A stretch of DNA of 64,000 nucleotides from Cellulomonas sp. Y8. GTDB taxonomy: Bacteria; Actinomycetota; Actinomycetes; Actinomycetales; Cellulomonadaceae. The notes under the pieces were generated by a model. It did no database searches. It was not told the origin of the DNA and saw nothing but the letters and a program-made list of their open reading frames with translations. The DNA is taken from assembly GCF_008033115.1 (NCBI RefSeq), contig NZ_CP041203.1, forward strand, positions 2,852,001 through 2,916,000, written 5' to 3'. The position numbers were made by a program, and so were the translations under genes. Below are positions 8,342 through 16,271 of this stretch, in pieces (position 1 is the first letter of the stretch; each line of letters begins with the position of its first letter).

Positions 8342-10504
8342 TCACGCCCGTCCGCGACGCGACCGGGCGAGGCCGCGGGCGCCGACGGCGGCGGCACCGG
8401 CGAGCAGCAGGCCCGCGGCGACGGCGAGCGCCGCGCCGGCCTCGGACCCCGTGCGCGGGAGGGTCCGGGCCGGGGCCGCGACGACCGGGGCCGTGACGGC
8501 CGTACCCGCCGGCGGGACGGCGGCGGGTACGCCGGGCACGACCGGAGCCCCGGGGAGCGGCACCGCGGGCACGGGCGTCCCGGGCGCGGCCGGCGCCTCG
8601 ACGGCGAACGGCACCGACAGCGCCGCGGCGACCCCGGCGTTCCCCGCCAGGTCCGTCACCCCCGCCAGCGCCAGTCGGATCGTGGCCGCCCCCACCCGCG
8701 CGCCGGCGTCCGGCGTGTAGGTCGCGGTCCAGGTCAGCCCGCCGTCGGCGGTCGCCAGGCCGGACAGCGTGCCCGCGTCGGCGACCAGGTCGGTCAGCGC
8801 GAGGGTCGGCACGGGCTCCGAGAACGTGATCGTCAGCGTCGTCGGCCCGGTCACCCGGGTCGCCGCGAGCGCGAGCGTCGCCGTCGGCCGGACGGTGTCC
8901 ACCGTGTACGCCCCCGACGTGGCCGTGCCCACCCCGGCGTCGCCGTCGTCGCTCACGAGCTGCGCGAGGTCGAGCGTGACCGCCGCGGGCCCGGACTCGG
9001 TGCCGGCCGCGCCCGTGAGCCGGCCGGTCCAGGTGACCCCGCCGTCGGACGAGGTCAGCACGGGCACGGAGGCGCCGGGCGTGCTGAGGGCCCGCCACAG
9101 GCCGACGGAGACCGGCTCCGAGAACGTCAGCGTGAGGACGGCGTCGGTGGTGGTGGTCAGCACCGGCTCGGAGACGGAGACGGTCGCGGTCGGGCGCGTC
9201 GTCCGCACGGTGAGCGACGGGCCGACCGCGCTCCCGGTGCCGGCGTTGCCCGCCACGTCGACGACCGTCGTCAGGTCCAGGACCAGGTCGGCGGTGGTGC
9301 GCGCGGCCGCGTCGGGCGTGAACGTCGCCGTCCAGGTCAGGCCCCCGTCCGAGGAGGTCGGCGCAGTGAGCGTGCCGCCGCCCGCGACCAGCGACAGCCC
9401 GGGGCCGGCGCCGCCCGCCCCGCGGACGGGCTCGGAGAACGTCATCGTCACGGTGGCCGTCTCGCCCGCGCGGACGACGGCCCGGTCGGCGCTGACGGTC
9501 CCGACCGGCCGCACGCTGTCGACCGTGTAGGCGGGCGAGTCGACGGTGCCCGAGCCGACGTTGCCCGCCTGGTCCATGACACCCGCCAGGTCGACGGTGA
9601 CGACCTGGCCGCTGACGTTCGTCCCGGCGGCCGGGACGAACGTCGCGGTCCAGGTGATGTTGTCGGCCGTGGTCAGGGCGCCCACCGTGCCGCCGCGCAC
9701 GGTGACGTCGCCGAGGTCGAACCCGAGGACCGGCTCGGAGAAGACCGTGGTGAGCGTCGCGGATCCGTCGATGCCCAGCGTCGTCGTGCTGAGGCCGACC
9801 GTCGCCGTCGGTCGGCGGGTGTCGACGGCGTAGGCCGCGGAGGACGCGGTCCCCTGGCCGGTGTTCCCCGCCGCGTCGTGGACGAGGGCCAGGTTCAGCG
9901 TCACCACGGCCCCGAACATCTCGGTGTCGCCGGCGGGGGTGAGCGTCGCGGTCCACGTCAGGCCGCCGTCGGTGCTGGCGAGCCAGGACACGGTGCCGGC
10001 ATCGACCGTGAGAGCCGCGGTGGTCACGTCGATGACCGCCTCGGAGAACGTCAGGGTGACGGTTCCCGTGGTCCCGGAACGGAACGAGCTCTGGCTGACG
10101 GAGACCGTCGCGGTGGGTCGTGCGGTGTCGACGTCGAAGGTGTTCGACGTGGTGGTGCCGCTCCCCGGGGTGCCCTGGGTGTCGGTGACCCCGGCGTTGT
10201 CGAGCACCACGACGCCGGAGGACGTGACCCCGTCCTGGGGGGTGAGCACCGCGGTGAATACCTGGCCGTCCGAGGTGGTCGGGACGGAGAGCGTCCCCCG
10301 GGACACGGCCAGGTCGTCCCGGTCGAACCCCTCGACCGGCTCGGAGAACGTGAACGTCACGACCGACGTGTCACCGGCCTTCAGCCTCGTCGTCTCGACC
10401 CGGATCGTGGCGGTCGGCGGCGCGGCCGCGGCGGGGGAGGCGGCGAGGACGGGCGCGGCCACGAGGGCGAGCGCGAGGGTCACGGCGGCGGGGGTGCGGC
10501 GCAT
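8342..10504 (-). CDS. Secreted Ig-like repeat protein with LPxTG sorting signal
   Basis: A protein of 720 aa. The signal peptide (about residues 1-28) ends AAAAPP. Six bacterial Ig-like repeats of about 90-100 residues follow. Each opens with a PTATV-type strand, carries TFSEPV about 25 residues in, and closes with DGGLTWTATxTP-like strands, resembling the Big_12 type. A proline/valine-rich linker leads to LPRTG, a hydrophobic helix and an Arg-rich tail, so a sortase should anchor it to peptidoglycan. No catalytic domain is visible; a stalk, adhesin or glycan-binding surface role is inferred. The repeats have diverged enough that recombination between them is unlikely. Confidence 0.88.
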   Translation of the reverse strand: MRRTPAAVTLALALVAAPVLAASPAAAAPPTATIRVETTRLKAGDTSVVTFTFSEPVEGFDRDDLAVSRGTLSVPTTSDGQVFTAVLTPQDGVTSSGVVVLDNAGVTDTQGTPGSGTTTSNTFDVDTARPTATVSVSQSSFRSGTTGTVTLTFSEAVIDVTTAALTVDAGTVSWLASTDGGLTWTATLTPAGDTEMFGAVVTLNLALVHDAAGNTGQGTASSAAYAVDTRRPTATVGLSTTTLGIDGSATLTTVFSEPVLGFDLGDVTVRGGTVGALTTADNITWTATFVPAAGTNVSGQVVTVDLAGVMDQAGNVGSGTVDSPAYTVDSVRPVGTVSADRAVVRAGETATVTMTFSEPVRGAGGAGPGLSLVAGGGTLTAPTSSDGGLTWTATFTPDAAARTTADLVLDLTTVVDVAGNAGTGSAVGPSLTVRTTRPTATVSVSEPVLTTTTDAVLTLTFSEPVSVGLWRALSTPGASVPVLTSSDGGVTWTGRLTGAAGTESGPAAVTLDLAQLVSDDGDAGVGTATSGAYTVDTVRPTATLALAATRVTGPTTLTITFSEPVPTLALTDLVADAGTLSGLATADGGLTWTATYTPDAGARVGAATIRLALAGVTDLAGNAGVAAALSVPFAVEAPAAPGTPVPAVPLPGAPVVPGVPAAVPPAGTAVTAPVVAAPARTLPRTGSEAGAALAVAAGLLLAGAAAVGARGLARSRRGRA

Positions 10505-10669
10505 GCGGCGGGTCCCGTTCGGGGTCGTCGCAGGCCGCGGGTCGACCCGGGCGGGTCGCGGCGGCGTGCGGGGGTGCGGTCACCGTACGTCGGCGGGTGC
10601 ACCCGTGAGCAGGGGCTTCCCCCTATCGGACGCAGGCGGCCCGCGCCAGGGACCTCGGTCACCCCTCGG

Positions 10670-12013
10670 CTAGCCCTGCCCTGCGTACCGGGTCAGGAAC
10701 AGCGCCTCCGCCGTCGCCAGCCGCTCGATCTCCGCCGGATCCACGCTCTCGTTCGGCGCGTGGATGAGCGCCTGCGGCTCCTCGACCCCCATCAGCAGGA
10801 TCTCCGCGTCCGGGTACGTCGACGCGAAGACCGTGCACAGCGGGATCGACCCGCCCTGCCCGAGCAGCACCATGTCCCGCCCGAACGCCTCCCGCATCGC
10901 CGAGCGCATCGCGTCGTACGCGGGCCCGTCGGTCGCGGCCCGGAACGGCGACCCCGTCGCCTCGACGTCCACCGACACCGCGACCCCCCACGGCGCCGCC
11001 TCGGTGATGTGCGCGGTGAGCGCCGCGAGCGCGTCGGCCGGCGCGGTCCCCGGCGGGATGCGCAGGTTCAGCCGGGCCGCGGCGCGCGGCACGATCGCGG
11101 CCGTCGACCCGACGACCGGCGGGCAGTCGATGCCGAGCACGGTCAGCGCGGGCCGGGCCCAGAGCATGTCCGAGACGGTCCCGGAGCCGAGCAGCGCCTC
11201 GCCCGGCCGGACCTGGGCGTCGGCGCGGAACGTGTCCGGGTCGTAGGGCGCGCCGCCCCAGGTCTGGGCGTGGTCGAGGCCCCGCACGGTGGTGTCGCCG
11301 TCCGGGGCGCGCAGGGACGCGAGGACGGCGACCAGCGCCGCCAGCGCGTCCGGCGCCGGACCGCCGAACATCCCCGAGTGCAGCTCGGTCGGCAGCGCGT
11401 CGACCCGCACCACGACGTTGACCATGCCGCGCAGGCTGACGGTCACGGCGGGCACCCCCACGGCGGCGTTCCCGGTGTCGCAGACCAGCACGGCGTCCGC
11501 GCGCAGCAGGTCGGCGTTCCCCGGGACGAAGTCCTCGAGCCCGCCGGTGCCCTGCTCCTCGGACCCCTCGACCACCAGCCGCAGGTTCACCGGGACGTCG
11601 TCGCCGAGCGCCCGGAGTGCCGCCAGGTGCATGAGGATGTTGCCCTTGCAGTCCGCGGCGCCGCGGCCGTACCAGCGCCCGCCGACCTCGGTCAGCTCGA
11701 ACGGCGGCGTCCGCCAGGCGGCGTCGTCGAGCGGCGGCTGCACGTCGTAGTGGGCGTACAGCAGCACGGTCGGCGCACCCGGGTCCGCCGCCGGCCGCGA
11801 GCCGACGACGGCGTCGCTGCCGTCGGCGGTGCGGTGCAGCGCGACGTCCGCGAACCCGACCTCGCGGAACGCGTCCGCCACCCACCGCGCCGCCTCCGCG
11901 CACGCCTCGGGCGGGAACTGCCGCGGGTCGGCGACCGAGGGGATCGCCACCAGGGCGGCGAGCTCCTCTCGGACGCGCGGCATCTGCTCGGCCACCCGCT
12001 CGCTCAGGTCCAC
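10670..12013 (-). CDS. M20 family metallopeptidase (dipeptidase type)
   Basis: A protein of 447 aa. The GTG at 12013 has a GGGGAG ribosome site about 8 nt upstream. The dinuclear metal site is recognisable: VLLYAHYDVQP (His and catalytic Asp), RGAADCKGNI (bridging Asp) and VVEGSEEQGTGGL (general-base Glu-Glu). The lid/dimerisation domain follows near residue 195, and ALIHAPNESVDP supplies the last metal His. It hydrolyses dipeptides or short peptides in the cytoplasm. It lies 12 nt after the M24 peptidase and shares its operon with an MFS transporter, which fits uptake and breakdown of small peptides or modified amino acids. Confidence 0.9.
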   Translation of the reverse strand: MDLSERVAEQMPRVREELAALVAIPSVADPRQFPPEACAEAARWVADAFREVGFADVALHRTADGSDAVVGSRPAADPGAPTVLLYAHYDVQPPLDDAAWRTPPFELTEVGGRWYGRGAADCKGNILMHLAALRALGDDVPVNLRLVVEGSEEQGTGGLEDFVPGNADLLRADAVLVCDTGNAAVGVPAVTVSLRGMVNVVVRVDALPTELHSGMFGGPAPDALAALVAVLASLRAPDGDTTVRGLDHAQTWGGAPYDPDTFRADAQVRPGEALLGSGTVSDMLWARPALTVLGIDCPPVVGSTAAIVPRAAARLNLRIPPGTAPADALAALTAHITEAAPWGVAVSVDVEATGSPFRAATDGPAYDAMRSAMREAFGRDMVLLGQGGSIPLCTVFASTYPDAEILLMGVEEPQALIHAPNESVDPAEIERLATAEALFLTRYAGQG

Positions 12014-12025
12014 GTCGTGCTCCCC

Positions 12026-13147
12026 TCACTCCACGACGCGGAGCTCCCGCGTCGTCGTGTTCAGCCGCCGCACGCCGTCGGCGGTGACGGTCACGATGTC
12101 CTCGATCCGCACGCCGAACCGGCCCGGCAGGTAGACCCCGGGCTCGACGGAGAAGCACATCCCCGGGACGAGCGGCAGCTCCTCGCCCTCCACCATGTAG
12201 GGCGGCTCGTGCGTCGTGACCCCGATGCCGTGCCCGGTGCGGTGGATGAACCGCTCCCCGTACCCGGCGTCCGCGATCACGGCGCGCGCCGCCCGGTCGA
12301 TCTCCTGGCACGCGACCCCCGGCCGCACCGCGTCGACCCCGGCCTGCTGCGCGAGCCGGACCAGCTCGTGCACCTCGCGGACCTCCGCGGACGGCTCGCC
12401 GACGCTGACGGTCCGGCTGGTGTCCGAGCCGTAGCCGGCGAGCAGCCCGCCGAAGTCGAGCACCACGCAGTCGCCGTCCTCGACGACCCGGGAGCCGGCC
12501 TCGTGGTGCGGGTTCGCCCCGTTGGGCCCGGACCCGACGACCGTGAAGTCGACCTGCTCGTGCCCGTGCTGCCGCAGCAGGTCGGCGAGGTCGGCGGCGA
12601 CGTCCGTCTCCCGGCGGCCCGCGAACCGCACGTGCACGATCTCCTCGTAGGTCGCGTCCGCGGCGGCCCCCGCGGCGGCGAGGCGCGCGAGCTCGTCGGC
12701 GTCCTTGACCGCGCGCAGCATCGGCAGCCGTTCGGTGACGGCGTGGAAGCCGGTCCCGGGCAGCGCGGCCTGCAGCCCGAGCAGGTGCAGCGCCCACGCG
12801 CTGTCGGACACGGCGTACCGCGCGCCGGGGCGGAGCACGGCGCTCGCGGCCGCGTACGGGTCGCTGCCGTCCGACCAGTCGACGACCGCCGTGGCGGCCG
12901 TCCCCGCGGCGCCCTCCGCGTCGGGGCGCTCCAGGGCCGGCACCACCAGCGTCGGCTCGCGGTCGGCGGTGAGCGCGAGCAGGGTCAGCCGCTCGGTGAT
13001 CGCGGTCGGCTGGTAGCCGGTGAGCCACACCAGGTCGGGGCCGGGGGTGACGAGCACGCCGTCCAGGCCGGCCGCGCCGGCGTCGGCGACGACCCGGGCC
13101 ATGCGGGCGGCGTAGTCGTCGCGGGTGAACGGGGCGGGGTCGGTCAC
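12026..13147 (-). CDS. M24 family peptidase (Xaa-Pro dipeptidase-like)
   Basis: A protein of 373 aa. The GTG at 13147 overlaps the stop of the MFS gene by 4 nt. The N-terminal creatinase-like domain (about 1-135) is followed by the pita-bread fold with the metal ligands in order: VVLDFGGLLAGYGSDTSRT (two Asp), HRTGHGIGVTTHEPPY (His), MCFSVEPGVYLPG (Glu) and GVRIEDIV (Glu). The complete ligand set predicts an active aminopeptidase P or prolidase that cleaves X-Pro bonds. It sits between a transporter and an M20 dipeptidase in one operon. Confidence 0.9.
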   Translation of the reverse strand: MTDPAPFTRDDYAARMARVVADAGAAGLDGVLVTPGPDLVWLTGYQPTAITERLTLLALTADREPTLVVPALERPDAEGAAGTAATAVVDWSDGSDPYAAASAVLRPGARYAVSDSAWALHLLGLQAALPGTGFHAVTERLPMLRAVKDADELARLAAAGAAADATYEEIVHVRFAGRRETDVAADLADLLRQHGHEQVDFTVVGSGPNGANPHHEAGSRVVEDGDCVVLDFGGLLAGYGSDTSRTVSVGEPSAEVREVHELVRLAQQAGVDAVRPGVACQEIDRAARAVIADAGYGERFIHRTGHGIGVTTHEPPYMVEGEELPLVPGMCFSVEPGVYLPGRFGVRIEDIVTVTADGVRRLNTTTRELRVVE

Positions 13148-14721
13148 GAGGGGTCTCCCGGGGAGGTGGGCGCGGGGCGGTCGCCGACGGCGGGGCCGGC
13201 CGCGGGCCGGGACGCCGCCCCGGCGGCCGAGGTCGGGATGGTGATGAGGTGCGCCGCGGCGGCCGCTGCCGCGTCCTGCACGGTGCCCTGCGCCGCGCGG
13301 TGCCGCCGGATCGCGACGACCGCGAGCAGGATGCCGAGCGCGCTCAGCACCGCCATGACCCACGCCGCGGCGGCGAGACCGGACGCGAGCGCGTCGGAGG
13401 GCGACGCGCCGGCGGAGGTGCGGTCCGCTCCCACCGACGCGTACACGGTGGCCGCGATCGCGGTCGCCACCGCGGCGCCGACATACCGGGCCATGTTGGA
13501 CACGCCGGACGCGGCGCCCACCTGCTCCTCGGGGACCACGGCGGTCGCGGCGGACGACGACGGCCCGTTCGACAGGCCCATGCCGACCGCGATCGCGAGC
13601 AGCGGCAGCAGGAACGCCCCGTACCCCCAGCCGGCCTGGACGAACCCGACGATCACGAACCCGGCCGTCGTCAGCAGGAACCCGACGCCGATCACCTGCC
13701 GGCCGCCGACCCGCTTCGTCATCCGGGGCACCAGCGGCGCGACGACCACGAGGCCCACGGTCGCGGGCAGGGTCGCGAGGCCGGCCTGGAAGGACGAGAA
13801 CCCGAGCGCGGCCGGGTCCTGGAAGTACAGGCTGAGCAGGTACATCAGGCCGTTGATCGTGCCCGCGCCGATGAGGATCGCCAGCGTCGCGCCGACCAGG
13901 ATCCGGTTCCGCAGCAGCGCCAGGTCGAGCAGCGGCACCGCCACCCGCTTCTCGACCACGACGAACAGCCAGCCGGCGACCACGCTGACCGCGAGGCAGC
14001 CGATCGTCGCCGCGGACAGCCAGCCCCAGTCGCCGCTCTTGCTCACGCCGAGGATCAGGGCTGCCAGCGTCAGCGCGATCAGGACGGTGCCGAGGTAGTC
14101 GATGGTGCGGGGGCGGTTCGGGTCCTTCGACTCGGCGACGGTGAGGTACGTCAGGACCATGCAGACGACGCCCACCCCCGCGTCGATCCAGGACAGCCCC
14201 TGCCACCCGGTCAGGTCGACCAGCACCCCGCCGAGCAGCGGCCCCGCGGCCGCCCCGACCGCCGCGGCGGCACCCCAGAGCGACACCGACCGCAGCTGGT
14301 CCTCGCCGTCGCTCGCCACCGACAGCAGGCTCAGCCCGCACGCCAGGATCGTCGACCCCGCGGCGCCCTGGATCAGCCGGCCGACGATCACCCCGGTGCC
14401 GTCCTGGGAGAGCGCGATGAGCACGCAGGACAGCACGAACAGCAGCAGGCCGAGCTGGAACACCCGCTTGCGCCCGAAGACGTCGCCCAGCGACCCGGCC
14501 GTGATGATGACGGCCGCGCCGACCAGCGAGTAGCCGGTGACGGCCCACTGCAGGGTGTCGACGGAGGTCCCGGTGTCGGCGCTGATCGCCGGGAGCAGGA
14601 TGCTGACCGCCGAGGTGTTCGCGTTCACCACCAGCGTGGACAGGCAGGTCGCGATGAGCACGCTCCGCGCGCCCCGTGCCGTCGTGCCCGCCCCGGCGGT
14701 CCCCGCCGTCGCACCGCTCAT
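13144..14721 (-). CDS. MFS transporter, DHA2-like 14-TM type
   Basis: A protein of 525 aa. The ATG at 14721 is followed at once by the first hydrophobic helix. There are about 14 hydrophobic segments, with the MFS loop GDVFGRKR near residue 85 and motif C-like GAAAGPLLGG near 155, as in drug/proton antiporters of the DHA2 group. The C-terminal ~50 residues are Ala/Pro-rich and hydrophilic. The substrate cannot be read from the sequence. Coupling with two peptidases suggests peptide or amino-acid export or import, but DHA2 proteins are usually exporters of drugs or toxic metabolites. Confidence 0.87.
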   Translation of the reverse strand: MSGATAGTAGAGTTARGARSVLIATCLSTLVVNANTSAVSILLPAISADTGTSVDTLQWAVTGYSLVGAAVIITAGSLGDVFGRKRVFQLGLLLFVLSCVLIALSQDGTGVIVGRLIQGAAGSTILACGLSLLSVASDGEDQLRSVSLWGAAAAVGAAAGPLLGGVLVDLTGWQGLSWIDAGVGVVCMVLTYLTVAESKDPNRPRTIDYLGTVLIALTLAALILGVSKSGDWGWLSAATIGCLAVSVVAGWLFVVVEKRVAVPLLDLALLRNRILVGATLAILIGAGTINGLMYLLSLYFQDPAALGFSSFQAGLATLPATVGLVVVAPLVPRMTKRVGGRQVIGVGFLLTTAGFVIVGFVQAGWGYGAFLLPLLAIAVGMGLSNGPSSSAATAVVPEEQVGAASGVSNMARYVGAAVATAIAATVYASVGADRTSAGASPSDALASGLAAAAWVMAVLSALGILLAVVAIRRHRAAQGTVQDAAAAAAAHLITIPTSAAGAASRPAAGPAVGDRPAPTSPGDPS

Positions 14722-14860
14722 CGTCGACCCCCACGTCCGGCGGGCCGCGCCCCTGCGGCGGCCCGGTGGCTCGCTGGCTCGACCGTAGGCCGCCGGACCC
14801 CGCCGCCGATCACCCCGCGGGGGTGAGCGCTCCACCGGCGGTCGTCGACATCCTGGTCAG

Positions 14861-16183
14861 GTGGCCGACCCGGGGCGTCGAGGGCTCGCACGGGCGAGGG
14901 CCGCCCTGGCCCGGCGCCTGTCGCCGCTGCCCGCCGAGGCGCCGCGGGTCCCCGAGCAGCCGCCCGAGGCCGTGCTCGACCTGCTGCGGCGGCTGGGCGT
15001 CGCGATGCAGCGGGCCGGCGACGCCGCGGACCGGGTGACCGCGATCCTCGACGACGTCGCGGCCGTCTACGCGGCGTCGGGGGTGCGGTTCTTCGTGCTC
15101 CCGACCGGCGTGTTCGTCCGGATCGTGGCCGGCGACTCCACCCGCGTCGACTTCGCGCCCGCACCCAACGCCTCGCTGCGGCTGGACCAGGTCGACGCGC
15201 TGTACCGGCTGATCGACGACATCCGGCACGCGAAGCTCGGCGTCGCTGAGGCCGTCGGTCGGCTGCAGGCGCTGCTCAGCACGCGCCCGCGGCTGCCGGC
15301 CTGGCTGCGGGTCGCCGGGACGAGCGTGATGGTGCTCGGCCTGGGGCTGCTGCTCAACCCCACGGCGTCGGCCCTGCCCGCGTACCTGGTGCTCGGCGTG
15401 CTGGTCGGTGTGCTGACGCTGTGGGGCGAGCGGTCGCACGCGGTCGCGGTCGTGCTGCCGATGCTGACCGCCGGCGTGGTCACCTGGCTGGTGTTCCGGC
15501 TCTCCGAGCCCGTGCTCGGGTCCGCGCCCCTCGACATCGTGATCCCGACTCTCGTGACGATGCTGCCCGGGGCCGCGCTGACGATGGCGACCATCGAGCT
15601 GGCGTCCGGGTCGATGCTGTCGGGCTCGGCGCGGCTGGTCTACGGGCTCGAGCGGCTGCTGCTGCTGACGTTCGGCATCGCGCTCGGGGTGGAGTTCGCC
15701 GGGCTGCCGGGGCCGCCGCCGCAGGCGGAGGCGCCGCTGGGGGCGTGGGCGCCGTGGGTCGGGGTGGCGGTGTTCGGGCTCGGGGTGTTCCTGTCGTCCG
15801 CGGTGCCGCCGCGCTCGCTGCCGTGGCTGCTGGCCGTGCTCGGCGTCGCGTACGGGGTGCAGGCCGGGGCAGGGCTGGTGCTGAACCCGCTCGGGGCGTC
15901 GTTCGCCGCCGGGGTCGTGGTGCTGCCGGTGGCGTACGCGATCCAGCAGCGGCCCAGCGGGCCACCGGTGCCGGTGACGTTCCTGCCGGCGTTCTGGCTG
16001 CTCGTGCCCGGGGCGCTGGGGCTGGAGGGGGTGACCGAGATCGTCGGGGCCGACGCCGCCGCCGGGCTGGGGGACTTCCTCAACGCGCTGCTGACGATCG
16101 TGGCGATCGCCGCGGGGGTGCTGGTGGGGAGTGCGGTGTCGGAGCGCGTCGGCCGGGCGACCGGGGGGTGGCGGGGGCTGTGA
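14861..16183 (+). CDS. thrE: Threonine/serine exporter family protein (ThrE-like)
   Basis: A protein of 440 aa starting at GTG 14861. The soluble N-terminal domain (about residues 35-145, around VLPTGVFVRIV and RLDQVDALYRLIDDIRHAKLG) matches the DUF1212 half. About ten hydrophobic helices in two groups follow (about 145-275 and 290-435), the DUF3815-like half. One polypeptide therefore carries both halves, as in Corynebacterium ThrE. It probably exports threonine/serine or related small molecules across the membrane. It is transcribed divergently from the MFS operon with 139 bp between them. Confidence 0.82.
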   Translation: MADPGRRGLARARAALARRLSPLPAEAPRVPEQPPEAVLDLLRRLGVAMQRAGDAADRVTAILDDVAAVYAASGVRFFVLPTGVFVRIVAGDSTRVDFAPAPNASLRLDQVDALYRLIDDIRHAKLGVAEAVGRLQALLSTRPRLPAWLRVAGTSVMVLGLGLLLNPTASALPAYLVLGVLVGVLTLWGERSHAVAVVLPMLTAGVVTWLVFRLSEPVLGSAPLDIVIPTLVTMLPGAALTMATIELASGSMLSGSARLVYGLERLLLLTFGIALGVEFAGLPGPPPQAEAPLGAWAPWVGVAVFGLGVFLSSAVPPRSLPWLLAVLGVAYGVQAGAGLVLNPLGASFAAGVVVLPVAYAIQQRPSGPPVPVTFLPAFWLLVPGALGLEGVTEIVGADAAAGLGDFLNALLTIVAIAAGVLVGSAVSERVGRATGGWRGL

Positions 16184-16203
16184 CGGCGGGTGCCGGGTGC
16201 GGC

Positions 16204-16245
16204 GCGGGCCGGGTGCGGCAGCCGCAGCCGCCGCCCCCGGCCCGC
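16204..16245. terminator. Bidirectional hairpin terminator between thrE and the phosphoesterase gene
   Basis: Perfect 10-bp arms GCGGGCCGGG (16204-16213) and CCCGGCCCGC (16236-16245) enclose a 22-nt loop. The site lies between convergent genes. No T-tract is present on either strand. Confidence 0.55.
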
Positions 16246-16271
16246 ACCACCGCGCCCGGCCCGAGCGGAGC